Assembly (NCBI RefSeq): GCF_013362815.1
Contig: NZ_JABFVK010000040.1
Location: forward strand, 1 to 58,851
DNA length: 58,851 bases
Direction: 5' to 3'
Source of the DNA: Hamadaea sp.
GTDB taxonomy: Bacteria; Actinomycetota; Actinomycetes; Mycobacteriales; Micromonosporaceae
Each line of letters opens with the position of its first letter. Position 1 is the first letter of the stretch. This document shows positions 27,745 to 35,359 of the stretch, in pieces. Under the pieces are notes generated by a model. It ran no database searches and had not been told where the DNA came from. It saw nothing but the letters and a program-made list of their open reading frames with translations. Position numbers and translations under genes: made by a program.

Positions 27745-27839
27745 GGCCGGCCTCCCGAACTGACTCATCGGTCAACTTCACTGGGGTATCACAACCACCC
27801 AACGGGCGCACGGCCAGGCGGCGAAGCTACTCGATGAGG

Positions 27840-28343
27840 CTACCTTCGACCGACCCCGGAAGGCTTCGGCCGGACGGCCCCGGGAGCGGGCTCCGGTTCG
27901 GCCTCCGGCCGGGACGGTCCCGCCGGGACGGTGTGCAGGTCGAGCTGCTGCCGCCAGTACGCGATCGCGCCCTTGACCGTCGCGCGCAGGTAATCCTTGA
28001 CCTCGCCCGGGAGGCGGGGATCGGCCAGATGTCGCTGAGCATCCGCGAGCACGGGGTCGACGCGCGGCTTCGGCGACGGCGGCGCGACCATGCCGAGTTC
28101 CTCGCGAGTGGCCAGTCCGGACTCGACCATCAACTCGCCGAGGCGTACGCCGAGAACCGGGGCCAGCTTGCGCAGGTTCTCCGGCGTCGGGGTGATCTCG
28201 CCGGCCTGATATCGCGAGATGAGCGAGGCCGACACGCCCGAGGCCGCTTCGAGGTCGCCGTCGGATAAGAATCCATGGCTGTCCATGAGTCGCCGGAGAT
28301 ACCACCCGAAGGGACTCTGCGGGTCTCTGCGGCGGCGGCTCAC
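27840..28343 (-). CDS. Locus A XRE regulator
   Basis: 167 residues from GTG 28343 (VSRRRRDPQSPFGWYL). N-terminal HTH with LEAASGVSASLISRYQAGEI. A conserved C-terminal part (VKDYLRATVKGAIAYWRQQ) is shared with the locus B paralogue. TACCAT lies 7 nt before the GTG, so the message is probably leaderless. Divergent from the small-HTH/sigma operon and its shared TGCATGCATG promoter element, which it may bind. A longer frame upstream is not supported because both paralogues align from the same GTG. Confidence 0.87.
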   Translation of the reverse strand: MSRRRRDPQSPFGWYLRRLMDSHGFLSDGDLEAASGVSASLISRYQAGEITPTPENLRKLAPVLGVRLGELMVESGLATREELGMVAPPSPKPRVDPVLADAQRHLADPRLPGEVKDYLRATVKGAIAYWRQQLDLHTVPAGPSRPEAEPEPAPGAVRPKPSGVGRR

Positions 28344-28469
28344 GTGCCCGATGGTACCGACCGGTAAGGGGCGCCGGGCGGGCGCGGGACGCCGCTTTCG
28401 TGCGTCCGTGAAAGAGGGACTCCTCCAAATGGCTTGCAGGCTGTCACCCATCCGGGCGACTAGGCGTCG

Positions 28470-28498
28470 TGCATGCATGGCTCTATAGTGCATGCGTG
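28470..28498 (+). promoter_or_regulatory. Locus A leaderless promoter with TGCATGCATG operator
   Basis: TGCATGCATG (28470-28479), then -10 hexamer TATAGT (28484-28489), six bases GCATGC, then the GTG start at 28496. Locus B has the same elements at exactly the same spacing (38957-38985). The GCATGC words bracket the -10 box, so a bound protein would block the promoter. Transcription probably starts at or next to the GTG. Confidence 0.68.
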
Positions 28499-28777
28499 CA
28501 CGAATTTAGCAAGCTTCCACGCCTGGCGTACAACGGAAAAGCGTTCGACGAGATCTTCGAACTGCTGGGCCTGCGTACCGACGCCGAAAAGGCCAGATTC
28601 CTGGGCATCGCGGAGAGCAGCTTCAACCGGATCCGGCGCGGCGTCTCCATCCCAGGTGGACAGTTCGTCGCGAGCGCGCTGCACGCGATGAAGTCCGAAC
28701 CCCGGCTCGGCGGCCTGCCGGCCGAGCACACCCGGTTCGACCGGCTTTTCACGGTTGCGGTGGGCCGGCCCAGGTGA
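28496..28777 (+). CDS. Small HTH protein heading locus A operon
   Basis: 93 residues, GTG start. LRTDAEKARFLGIAESSFNRIRRG forms a helix-turn-helix like those of phage-type repressors. No ligand domain. Its promoter appears leaderless. The stop overlaps the next GTG by 4 nt. Locus B has a 15-codon ORF in this position instead. Likely an autoregulator of the operon; this is inferred. Confidence 0.72.
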   Translation: MHEFSKLPRLAYNGKAFDEIFELLGLRTDAEKARFLGIAESSFNRIRRGVSIPGGQFVASALHAMKSEPRLGGLPAEHTRFDRLFTVAVGRPR

Positions 28778-28983
28778 GGCGCGCGCTGCGCCGTCACCTC
28801 CTCGTCCTGCTGTTGATGGTGCCGATCTGCGCGGTGGCGGTCGTGACGACGCTGCTCGACCCGTGGGCCGCCGCACTGATCTTCACCGGCATGGCGATCG
28901 CGCTGGGCGCGGGAGGCGAGGCGATGCGCGCGTTCACCGACGGCGACGCCGCCGATAGTTCGAAGGAGAGGCAGACGACGTGA
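28774..28983 (+). CDS. Locus A small two-helix membrane protein
   Basis: 69 residues, GTG start overlapping the previous stop by 4 nt. Two hydrophobic helices (about 8-25 and 30-47), then an acidic tail. Overlaps the sigma-factor start by 4 nt. Unrecognised; a membrane partner for the sigma factor is conceivable but unproven. Confidence 0.7.
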   Translation: MRRALRRHLLVLLLMVPICAVAVVTTLLDPWAAALIFTGMAIALGAGGEAMRAFTDGDAADSSKERQTT

Positions 28984-29633
28984 GTGATTGGGTCAGGTGC
29001 ACCACGGGGTCATACCGTCTGATCGGCGGCGATTCCCGGCACCGCAGGCCGAACGGTGGCCCGCGGCCTCGGCCCGTGGTAGCCGGCGCGGGACGGGGCC
29101 GGGCCGCGCCGGCGGCGGGCCGCACCGAGGCTTGGCACCTCGTGGAGCGCATCCAACGGGGCGACGTCCAGGCGGTCGGTGAGTTCTACGACCGCTTCAA
29201 CACCGAGGTCTACAAGTACGTCTGGCTCTGGTGCGGCGAGGAGAAGCTCGCCCAGGAGCTGGTCCAGGAGGTCTGGGACCGGGCGCTGCGGCTGATCGGC
29301 GGGCTGCGGGCGACCGCCGATTCTCCGTTGAGCTGGTTACTGGGCCTGGCCCGCGACCGGGCGGTACGCCATTTCCACTCCCGCCGATATCGGCTGGGCC
29401 TCATCGACCTGGGTGCATTGCGGGGTCCCGAGGACGACGGGCGCGAACTGCTCGCCGCCGTACGCCGATTGTCGCCGCCGCAGCAGGAGGCGATCGCGCT
29501 GACGTTCTTCTGTGGACTCGACGACGTCGACGCGGCCGCCGTGATGGGGCGTACGCCGGCGATGGTGCAGGCGCTGACCCATCGCGGCCGGGTGAAACTG
29601 GCCGCGATGCTGACCGGCGGCGGTCTGCCGTGA
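28980..29633 (+). CDS. Locus A ECF-type RNA polymerase sigma factor
   Basis: 217 residues, GTG start. After a ~50-residue basic extension, region 2 runs ERIQRGDVQAVGEFYDRF to AQELVQEVWDRAL, and region 4 is RRLSPPQQEAIALTFFCGLD to TPAMVQALTHRGRVKLAAM. It would direct core polymerase to a specific regulon. No typical zinc anti-sigma gene is adjacent; the small membrane proteins on both sides are candidates. The locus B sigma factor shares region order and gene position. Confidence 0.88.
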   Translation: MSDWVRCTTGSYRLIGGDSRHRRPNGGPRPRPVVAGAGRGRAAPAAGRTEAWHLVERIQRGDVQAVGEFYDRFNTEVYKYVWLWCGEEKLAQELVQEVWDRALRLIGGLRATADSPLSWLLGLARDRAVRHFHSRRYRLGLIDLGALRGPEDDGRELLAAVRRLSPPQQEAIALTFFCGLDDVDAAAVMGRTPAMVQALTHRGRVKLAAMLTGGGLP

Positions 29634-29893
29634 ACGCGCTGACTTCGCTGACCGTCGGCCAGCTGTGCCTGGCGCTCGTCGCGATCGTCGTCATCGTCGC
29701 GACGGCCACCGCTCTCCTGGCCCATGTGCGGGGCCGGGAGATCCAGGAGTTGTACAGCTACGTCAATCGCTGGGCGGGCGTCGACGACGACCTCGCCGGC
29801 ACGTCGTTCATGGACGGCGTACCGCATGGGCCGGATCGCCGCCGGGTCAGTGATCCGAGGGCGACCGCACGGCATCGGGCGGCGCTGCGATGA
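29630..29893 (+). CDS. Locus A single-helix membrane protein
   Basis: 87 residues from a GTG overlapping the sigma stop by 4 nt. The start LTVGQLCLALVAIVVIVATATALLAHVRGREI is a membrane helix with a basic end and resembles the locus B protein (VTVGLLCLSCGAAALVTVVA, HLRHREV). The tail is charged. Unknown function. Confidence 0.72.
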   Translation: MNALTSLTVGQLCLALVAIVVIVATATALLAHVRGREIQELYSYVNRWAGVDDDLAGTSFMDGVPHGPDRRRVSDPRATARHRAALR

Positions 29894-30486
29894 GCCGGGC
29901 GCGACGGTCCGGCAGCGCAGCGCGCGCGGCCAAGCGGACTCATCTGGCCCGCCGGAAAGCTCTCCCCGAGGCGGTACGTCAGCTGGAGGTGCGGCCGAGT
30001 GCTCCCGACACGACGGCCGCGCCTCCGGCGGAGAGCCGGAAACGCAAGACTCCCGTGAAGCGCACGGGCAAGAGCGCGGCGGGATCGCCGGCGGCGGTTT
30101 CCCGGGAGAAGCCGAAGATCCCGCCGCCCCGGGAGCCGCACATCCGGGACCGGGCGAAACCCGGCAACGGTGCGGCGGGCCGCGGCGAAGTCGCCGGGTT
30201 GGGACGCACCGCGGTGGCCATCTTCGACACCTCCGTTCCCGTGTACATGCAGACGGTCCGGGAGACCAGCATCTGCCCCGAGCTGAGCCCGCTGCGGTCG
30301 TTGATCGCCGCGGCCGACGTCGCCGCCGCCGACCTGGCCGCGTACGCGTTCCGCACCGGAACCGTCGAGCCGAGCGGGCCGCCACCCGGCCTCGATCCGG
30401 CGTTCCTGTCCAGCAGCGAACCACCCCTGACCGCCCCGCACGACGGCCCGCCGGAACCGGCGGGGGAGGAGGAAAGATGGAGCTAG
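29890..30486 (+). CDS. Locus A basic protein of unknown function
   Basis: 198 residues, ATGA overlap with the previous stop. Residues 1-~100 are low-complexity Lys/Arg/Pro/Ala-rich. A more ordered segment (GLGRTAVAIFDTSVPVYMQ to ADLAAYAFRTG, ~104-155) carries the conserved character. The C-terminus is Pro-rich. No family recognised. Specific to locus A; locus B has no counterpart. Overlaps the BldC-like start by 10 nt. Confidence 0.65.
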   Translation: MSRARRSGSAARAAKRTHLARRKALPEAVRQLEVRPSAPDTTAAPPAESRKRKTPVKRTGKSAAGSPAAVSREKPKIPPPREPHIRDRAKPGNGAAGRGEVAGLGRTAVAIFDTSVPVYMQTVRETSICPELSPLRSLIAAADVAAADLAAYAFRTGTVEPSGPPPGLDPAFLSSSEPPLTAPHDGPPEPAGEEERWS

Positions 30487-30698
30487 AAACGGTCGAGCAG
30501 ACGCCGCAGCACGCGCATCCGCTCATGCGGACCGGCGAGGTCGCCCGGCTGTTCCGGGTCGACCCGTCGACGGTGATCCGCTGGGCGCAGAAGGGCAAGT
30601 TCCAATGCGGCCGGACTTTGGGCGGTCAGCGTCGTTACCTCCGCTCGGAGATCGAGGCGTTGGCGGAGGCCGACGGGATGGGGATGATCTGGCCGTGA
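30477..30698 (+). CDS. BldC-like MerR-type small regulator
   Basis: 73 residues. HTH domain LMRTGEVARLFRVDPSTVIRW, then AQKGKFQCGRTLGGQRRYLRSEI, as in single-domain BldC-type MerR proteins that bind DNA cooperatively in actinobacterial development. Very strong GGGGGAGGAGG ribosome site. Last gene of the locus A operon. Similar to BldC but diverged, so a paralogue. Confidence 0.87.
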   Translation: MELETVEQTPQHAHPLMRTGEVARLFRVDPSTVIRWAQKGKFQCGRTLGGQRRYLRSEIEALAEADGMGMIWP

Positions 30699-30709
30699 TC
30701 CACGCGGGC

Positions 30710-30754
30710 GGGCGCGCCGCCTCGGTGCTTACAACAGCCCGAGGCGGCGTGCCC
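30710..30754. terminator. Bidirectional hairpin between BldC-like and LuxR genes
   Basis: Fifteen-bp stem with one mismatch (30710-30724 with 30740-30754), 15-nt loop, overlapping the 3' end of the convergent LuxR gene including its stop codon. It probably ends transcription from both sides. Confidence 0.65.
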
Positions 30755-33278
30755 GGCCGACGGCGTCTCGCCGGGTGCCGACCGACAGCTTGCGGTAGAT
30801 GCTGCGTACGTGGGTCTTCACGGTGTTCTGCGAGACCGACAGCTCGGCGGCCACATCCCGCACGGTGAGCAGGCTCGGCAGGTACCGCAGCACCGCCAGC
30901 TCGCGATCGGTCAGCTCCTCCAGCAGCCGGTCGCCGCCGTTCGCGGTCGCGGCCGGGCGTACGGCGTCGAGGCGGACGCTCAACAGTGGATAGTCGGCGA
31001 CCAGGTCCCGGTTGCGGTCGAGCAATGCCTGCGCTTCGCTGCCCGCCTCGCTGAACGGCGCGACGAGCCCGTCGACGTCGGCGATCACCAATGCGGTGCC
31101 GAGGGCGATCCGGACCGCGCCCTCGTGGCCCAGCCGGTCGGCCACCAGGCTCTCGGCCAGCCACGCGTTGACCTGCGCCCACGGCCCCGCCCCGGCGCTG
31201 GACCGATGGACCGCCTCCAGAATCCGGGCGGCGGCGTTCAGCTCGCCGTCCGCCAGGTGCGCCCGCGCCGCTAGCACACAGGCATGACTGTCCAGCGGCG
31301 TACGGCCGTCGCGCATCGCGTAGCTCGCCGCCGTCACGGCCTTCGCCGGCCGGCCCTCGGCCAGGTGCAGCTCGGCAGTGGCGACCGCGCGCCAATCGTC
31401 TAGAAGGGACGGTCCGGTCGCGGGACCGGCCAAGGTCAGCGCCTCCCGGGCCGCTGGCAAGTCGCTCAGCGTGAGAAGAATCCGGGTCCGCACAAGGCTC
31501 ATCGCGTACGCACTCGGCCGGTCGTCGGCGTCACCGGGTTCGGCTGCCGCCACGGTCAGCGCGTCGGCGGCCGATCCCCGAAGCCACAGCACCAGGCCAC
31601 GGGCCAGCCGCGCCGGTTGCCGGTACGCCGGAGGCACCTCCACCGCCGCCAGTTCGCGGGCGTACGCGAGTTGGGCGGCCTGCCCGACGTCACCGCGGAG
31701 GGCGTGCACGAGGGCCAGCCCACCCAGCGCCGCTCCGGCGGCCAAGCCGAGCTCCTGTCGGCCACAGTGGACGGCGGCGGTCTCCAGGCTGGACCGGGCC
31801 AGGTCGAGATCGCCGGACCACAGGGCGGCGTGCCCGAGACACTCCGCGGCGATGGCCCGCATGCCGTCGGCCGACGGGACCAGGCCCGGAACGGTCGCGT
31901 CGAGCAACTCGAGCAGGGCGGTCAGGGCGAGCCCGATCGCTTCGACGTCCTCGCTTTGCCGGGCCAGCAGCAGATCACCGAGGCACAACGCCGCCTGCAT
32001 CGGCAGCCGGCGTTCGGCGGCGACCTCGCCGAACCGCTCCCGGGCCAGTCTCGCGTACGCCCCGGCGGTGTGCGCGTCGTCGCGGGCGGCGGCGGCCAGG
32101 GCGAGAACGGTCGCCGTCTCGGGATGGCGCACCGCTTCCCGGGCGGGCATCCAGGTGGCCAAGTCGAGGAAGACGTCCCGGGCACCGCCCAGCACCAGCG
32201 GAGCGGCTACGCGTACGCCCACCTCGGCGGCCAGCTCGGCGCGGCCGGAGGCGGCGGCGTGCCGCAGAGCCGCTTCCGGCCGATCATGCTCGGTGTAATG
32301 CTGGGCGGCCCGGGCGTGCACATCTGCGACGTGCTCGGCGATCAGCAGCCCGGCTTCGTCGCGCAGAAAAGCGGCGTAGGGTCGCCGCAGCCGCAACCGA
32401 TCCGGGTTCTCCGTTGGGCGTACCAGTAAATGATGTTCGCGGCGCAAGTGATCCAGTAAGCGCGCGGCGTCGCGGCGGCCGGTGACCGCCTCCGCGGACC
32501 GGGCGTCGACGTCGTCGAGCAAGCTGCAGCGCAGCAGGAAGTCGCGTTGGTCGGCCGGGAGACGGCCGAGGAGCTCGGCCCGCAGGAAATCGGCCAGGAC
32601 CTCGGTGAACCCGGTGGTGTGCGCGTCGGGCGCGCAGACACCGGCCGCGAGCCCACCCGTGCGTTCGACCAGCGCGGCGGCCTCGGCCGGGGTGAGGGCG
32701 CGATCCCGCAGCGACCAGAACTGAGCCGCTTCGCGCGGGCTGAACGCGAGGTCGTCCGGGCCGACCTCGGTGAGCCGCCCGATGAGCCGCAGCCGGCTCA
32801 GATGCGCGGCCGGGGCTTCCCGCGTGGCGAAGACGACGCGGACCTGCGGTAGGTCATGACTGAGCAGCGCGGAGACCGTGCCGGTCGAGCGGCGCAGATG
32901 CTCGCCGTTGTCGAAGACGATGACCAGCGGTTGCCGCAACCGGCCCAGGGAGTGAGCGAGCGCGCCGACCGATTCCGGCTGATCGAGGTCGCCGGTCGCC
33001 CGGCTGACCGCGGTCGTGAGCGAGGTCCAGAAGAACGCCGGATCGGAGTGGAGCGGACCGAGACTGAGCCAGGCGATCTGAGCCGTCGTGGCGACGTCGG
33101 CCGCCCACATGGCCAACGCGGTCGTCTTCCCCGAGCCGGGCGGGCCCGTCACCACCAGGAGATCTCCGGCTGCGCCCCGATCGAAAGCCTCGTGCAGCCG
33201 TGGCCGGAGCAGACCGGCGGCGGGCGGCGCCGAACTGTCCACAGTGGCCGATGCCACATTGTCGATGACGTGAGTCAT
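30729..33278 (-). CDS. MalT/LAL-type LuxR regulator with STAND ATPase
   Basis: 849 residues. P-loop GPPGSGKTTALAMW (~45-58), Walker B VIVFDNGEH (~118-126) and ATREAP form the ATPase. A long TPR-like helical region follows (~330-780). The C-terminal LuxR HTH is LTDRELAVLRYL to LSVSQNTVKTHVRSIYRKL. Such activators bind an inducer, oligomerise with ATP and activate nearby genes. Divergent from the M20/SCP2/debranching operon, the likely target. Confidence 0.9.
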   Translation of the reverse strand: MTHVIDNVASATVDSSAPPAAGLLRPRLHEAFDRGAAGDLLVVTGPPGSGKTTALAMWAADVATTAQIAWLSLGPLHSDPAFFWTSLTTAVSRATGDLDQPESVGALAHSLGRLRQPLVIVFDNGEHLRRSTGTVSALLSHDLPQVRVVFATREAPAAHLSRLRLIGRLTEVGPDDLAFSPREAAQFWSLRDRALTPAEAAALVERTGGLAAGVCAPDAHTTGFTEVLADFLRAELLGRLPADQRDFLLRCSLLDDVDARSAEAVTGRRDAARLLDHLRREHHLLVRPTENPDRLRLRRPYAAFLRDEAGLLIAEHVADVHARAAQHYTEHDRPEAALRHAAASGRAELAAEVGVRVAAPLVLGGARDVFLDLATWMPAREAVRHPETATVLALAAAARDDAHTAGAYARLARERFGEVAAERRLPMQAALCLGDLLLARQSEDVEAIGLALTALLELLDATVPGLVPSADGMRAIAAECLGHAALWSGDLDLARSSLETAAVHCGRQELGLAAGAALGGLALVHALRGDVGQAAQLAYARELAAVEVPPAYRQPARLARGLVLWLRGSAADALTVAAAEPGDADDRPSAYAMSLVRTRILLTLSDLPAAREALTLAGPATGPSLLDDWRAVATAELHLAEGRPAKAVTAASYAMRDGRTPLDSHACVLAARAHLADGELNAAARILEAVHRSSAGAGPWAQVNAWLAESLVADRLGHEGAVRIALGTALVIADVDGLVAPFSEAGSEAQALLDRNRDLVADYPLLSVRLDAVRPAATANGGDRLLEELTDRELAVLRYLPSLLTVRDVAAELSVSQNTVKTHVRSIYRKLSVGTRRDAVGRARRLGLL

Positions 33279-33471
33279 GGTGTCCCCGACCCCCCGCGGG
33301 AGCGAAACCGCCCCGGCTGAAGGAGTCCGGCCGACTCCGAGCCTGGGCGCTTTCGTAGCATAAGCCCAATATGATGGCCTTCGTGGGCGAGTCCGGCCTT
33401 GCGTTTTGGCATCCCGTTTTCACCTGGCGCGGGTGACGTCGCGACCCGTTCGAGGCGGCGAAGGTGGGCGG
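33279..33471. promoter_or_regulatory. Divergent promoter region of LuxR and M20 genes
   Basis: About 190 bp. A plus-strand TATGAT (near 33371) is a possible -10 for the M20-like gene, but no clear -35 is visible. The LuxR protein is the expected binder. Nothing else recognised. Confidence 0.3.
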
Positions 33472-34863
33472 GTGAATGCCGTCGAGTTGCGCGCCCGGGT
33501 GCACGGCCTCATGTCGTCGGCCCGGGACGATCTGGCCGAACTGATCGCCCTCCGGTCGGTCGCCGGCCCCGATGACCACACCACCGCGGAGTGCGTCCGG
33601 GCCGCCGATTGGGTGGCCGAAACCCTGCGAGGCGCGGGATTCCCGCAGGTCCGGCTCCTGACCGTGCCGGACGCCGGTCCGACCGTCTACGCCGAACGGC
33701 CCGGTGGCGGGCCCGATGCGCCGACCGTCCTGTTGTACGCCCACTACGACGTTCATCCGGCGCTGGACGAAGACGTCTGGAAAACGCCGCCCTTCGAGCT
33801 CACTGAGGTGGACGGCCGGTGGCACGGCCGCGGCGCCGCCGATTGCAAGGGCAACCTGCTGATGCACCTGACCGCTCTGCGCGCCTTGGGCGAGCCGCTG
33901 CCGGTCAACGTCAAGGTCCTCGTCGAGGGATCGGCCGAGCGGGCATCGGGCAGCCTGGCCCACTCGCTGGGGGAGTACGCCCCACTGCTGGCGGCGGATG
34001 TGTTCGTCATCGGCGACGCGGGGAACTTGGCGGTGGGCGTACCGGCGATCACGGTGAGCCTGCGCGGGCAGGTCGCGCTGTCGGTGACGGTGCAGACGCT
34101 GGAGACCGCGCGCGAAGCGGGCCCGTACGCCGGACCAGCGCCGGACGCGCTCGCAGCGCTGCTTCAGATGCTCGCGAGCTTCCGGGACCCGGCCGGCAAC
34201 ACGAACGTGCTCGGGCTGGACAACATGACCTCCTGGGGTGGGGCCATCTACGCCCCGGCCCGGCTCCGGGAGGACGCCGCCGTCCTGGACGGGGTGGGAC
34301 TGCTCGGCAACGGCGCCGTCGCCGACAGCCTGTGGGCGCGCCCGGCGATCACCGTGCTGGACATCGATTACCCCGTACGCGGGGAGCACGCCATGATTCA
34401 GCCGTGGGCCCGCGCCCGGCTGGATTTGCGCGTACCGCCCCACGTCGACGAGGCGAAGGCGGCCCAGGCGCTCGTGGGGCACCTGAACTCGGTCGCACCC
34501 TGGGGAGCCCACGTACGCATGGAGCGCGAGTCCACCGTCCCGCCGTTCCTGGCACGTGCCGGCGGCCCCGCGTACGCCGCTCTCGCCGCCGCCATGCGCG
34601 ACGTGTACGGCGAGGAGCCCGCCCAACTGGGCCGGGGCGGCACGAACCCGCTCTGCGTCGGGCTCGCCGAGAGTTTCCCGGACGCGGAGATCCTCCTGAT
34701 CGGGGTGGAGGAGCCACTGGCTCGCCGGCACGAGCCGGACGAGAGCGTGGATCCGGCCGAGATCGCCGATATGGCGCTGGTCGAGGCCCTGTTTCTGCGA
34801 CGATGTGGACGTGTCTCACCCATGGCGGGCGAAGACCCGGGCGGCGGGGGCCCCGGACGATGA
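33472..34863 (+). CDS. M20-family peptidase-like protein with altered catalytic motif
   Basis: 463 residues from GTG 33472 (GAAGGTGGGCGG upstream); an earlier TTG is less likely. M20 dipeptidase fold: metal ligands HYD (H91, D93) and D124 (GRGAADCKGN), C-terminal His in ARRHEPDES. In the family the motif is usually EGxEE(S/I)GS with the first of the paired Glu as catalytic base. Here it reads EGSAERASGS (152-161), with Ala at the base position, and the usual REGG before the substrate loop is GRGG. Activity is therefore doubtful. First gene of an operon with the SCP2-like and debranching genes. Confidence 0.85.
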   Translation: MNAVELRARVHGLMSSARDDLAELIALRSVAGPDDHTTAECVRAADWVAETLRGAGFPQVRLLTVPDAGPTVYAERPGGGPDAPTVLLYAHYDVHPALDEDVWKTPPFELTEVDGRWHGRGAADCKGNLLMHLTALRALGEPLPVNVKVLVEGSAERASGSLAHSLGEYAPLLAADVFVIGDAGNLAVGVPAITVSLRGQVALSVTVQTLETAREAGPYAGPAPDALAALLQMLASFRDPAGNTNVLGLDNMTSWGGAIYAPARLREDAAVLDGVGLLGNGAVADSLWARPAITVLDIDYPVRGEHAMIQPWARARLDLRVPPHVDEAKAAQALVGHLNSVAPWGAHVRMERESTVPPFLARAGGPAYAALAAAMRDVYGEEPAQLGRGGTNPLCVGLAESFPDAEILLIGVEEPLARRHEPDESVDPAEIADMALVEALFLRRCGRVSPMAGEDPGGGGPGR

Positions 34864-34867
34864 CCGG

Positions 34868-35359
34868 ATGAGCAACCCGACCGAAGAATTCTTCACCGCG
34901 CTGGCGGATCGAGGTCAAGATCCGCGGCTGGCCGGTGCCTCGGGCGCCCTGAGGATCGACATCCACACCGATGGTGACCTGGCGGGCAAGCCCTCCGGGC
35001 ACTGGTTGATCACCTTCGGCGACGGCGAGGTGGCGGTAGCCCGGGGCAAAGCGCCCGCGGACTGCGTCATCCAGGTCGCCGACGACCTGCTCGACCGCCT
35101 GGTGACCGGCGAGGCCAACGGCATGGCCTCCGTGCTGCGCGGCGCGATGGCCATCCAAGGCGACATCGAGCTGCCCATTCAGCTCCAGCGGATCTTCCCG
35201 GGGCCGCCTTCGTCGGCTCCATTCGTCCCACCTTCCGGGGGGCGGGCGCGGACTTCGGCTTCCGCGGCTTCTTCCGCCGGATCAGCTTCGGCGGGGTCGG
35301 CGGAGGTTCAGGCGGCCGGCAAGGGCCGGGCGCGCGACAAGCAGGGGGGTGCGCGATGA
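34868..35359 (+). CDS. SCP2 sterol-carrier-like protein
   Basis: 163 residues starting MSNPTEEFFTALADRG. The SCP2 domain (~1-115) has FGDGEVAVARGKAPADCVI, VLRGAMAIQGDIEL. The C-terminal ~45 residues are a low-complexity Ala/Ser/Gly tail. Such proteins bind hydrophobic ligands in the cytoplasm. It starts 4 bp after the M20 stop and its stop overlaps the debranching start (ATGA). Confidence 0.82.
   Translation: MSNPTEEFFTALADRGQDPRLAGASGALRIDIHTDGDLAGKPSGHWLITFGDGEVAVARGKAPADCVIQVADDLLDRLVTGEANGMASVLRGAMAIQGDIELPIQLQRIFPGPPSSAPFVPPSGGRARTSASAASSAGSASAGSAEVQAAGKGRARDKQGGAR

Noticed and set aside
26296-27837. Long plus-strand open frame opposite the SPFH and membrane protein genes
   Set aside because: It spans two recognised minus-strand genes and reads as His/Arg/Asp-rich shadow sequence.
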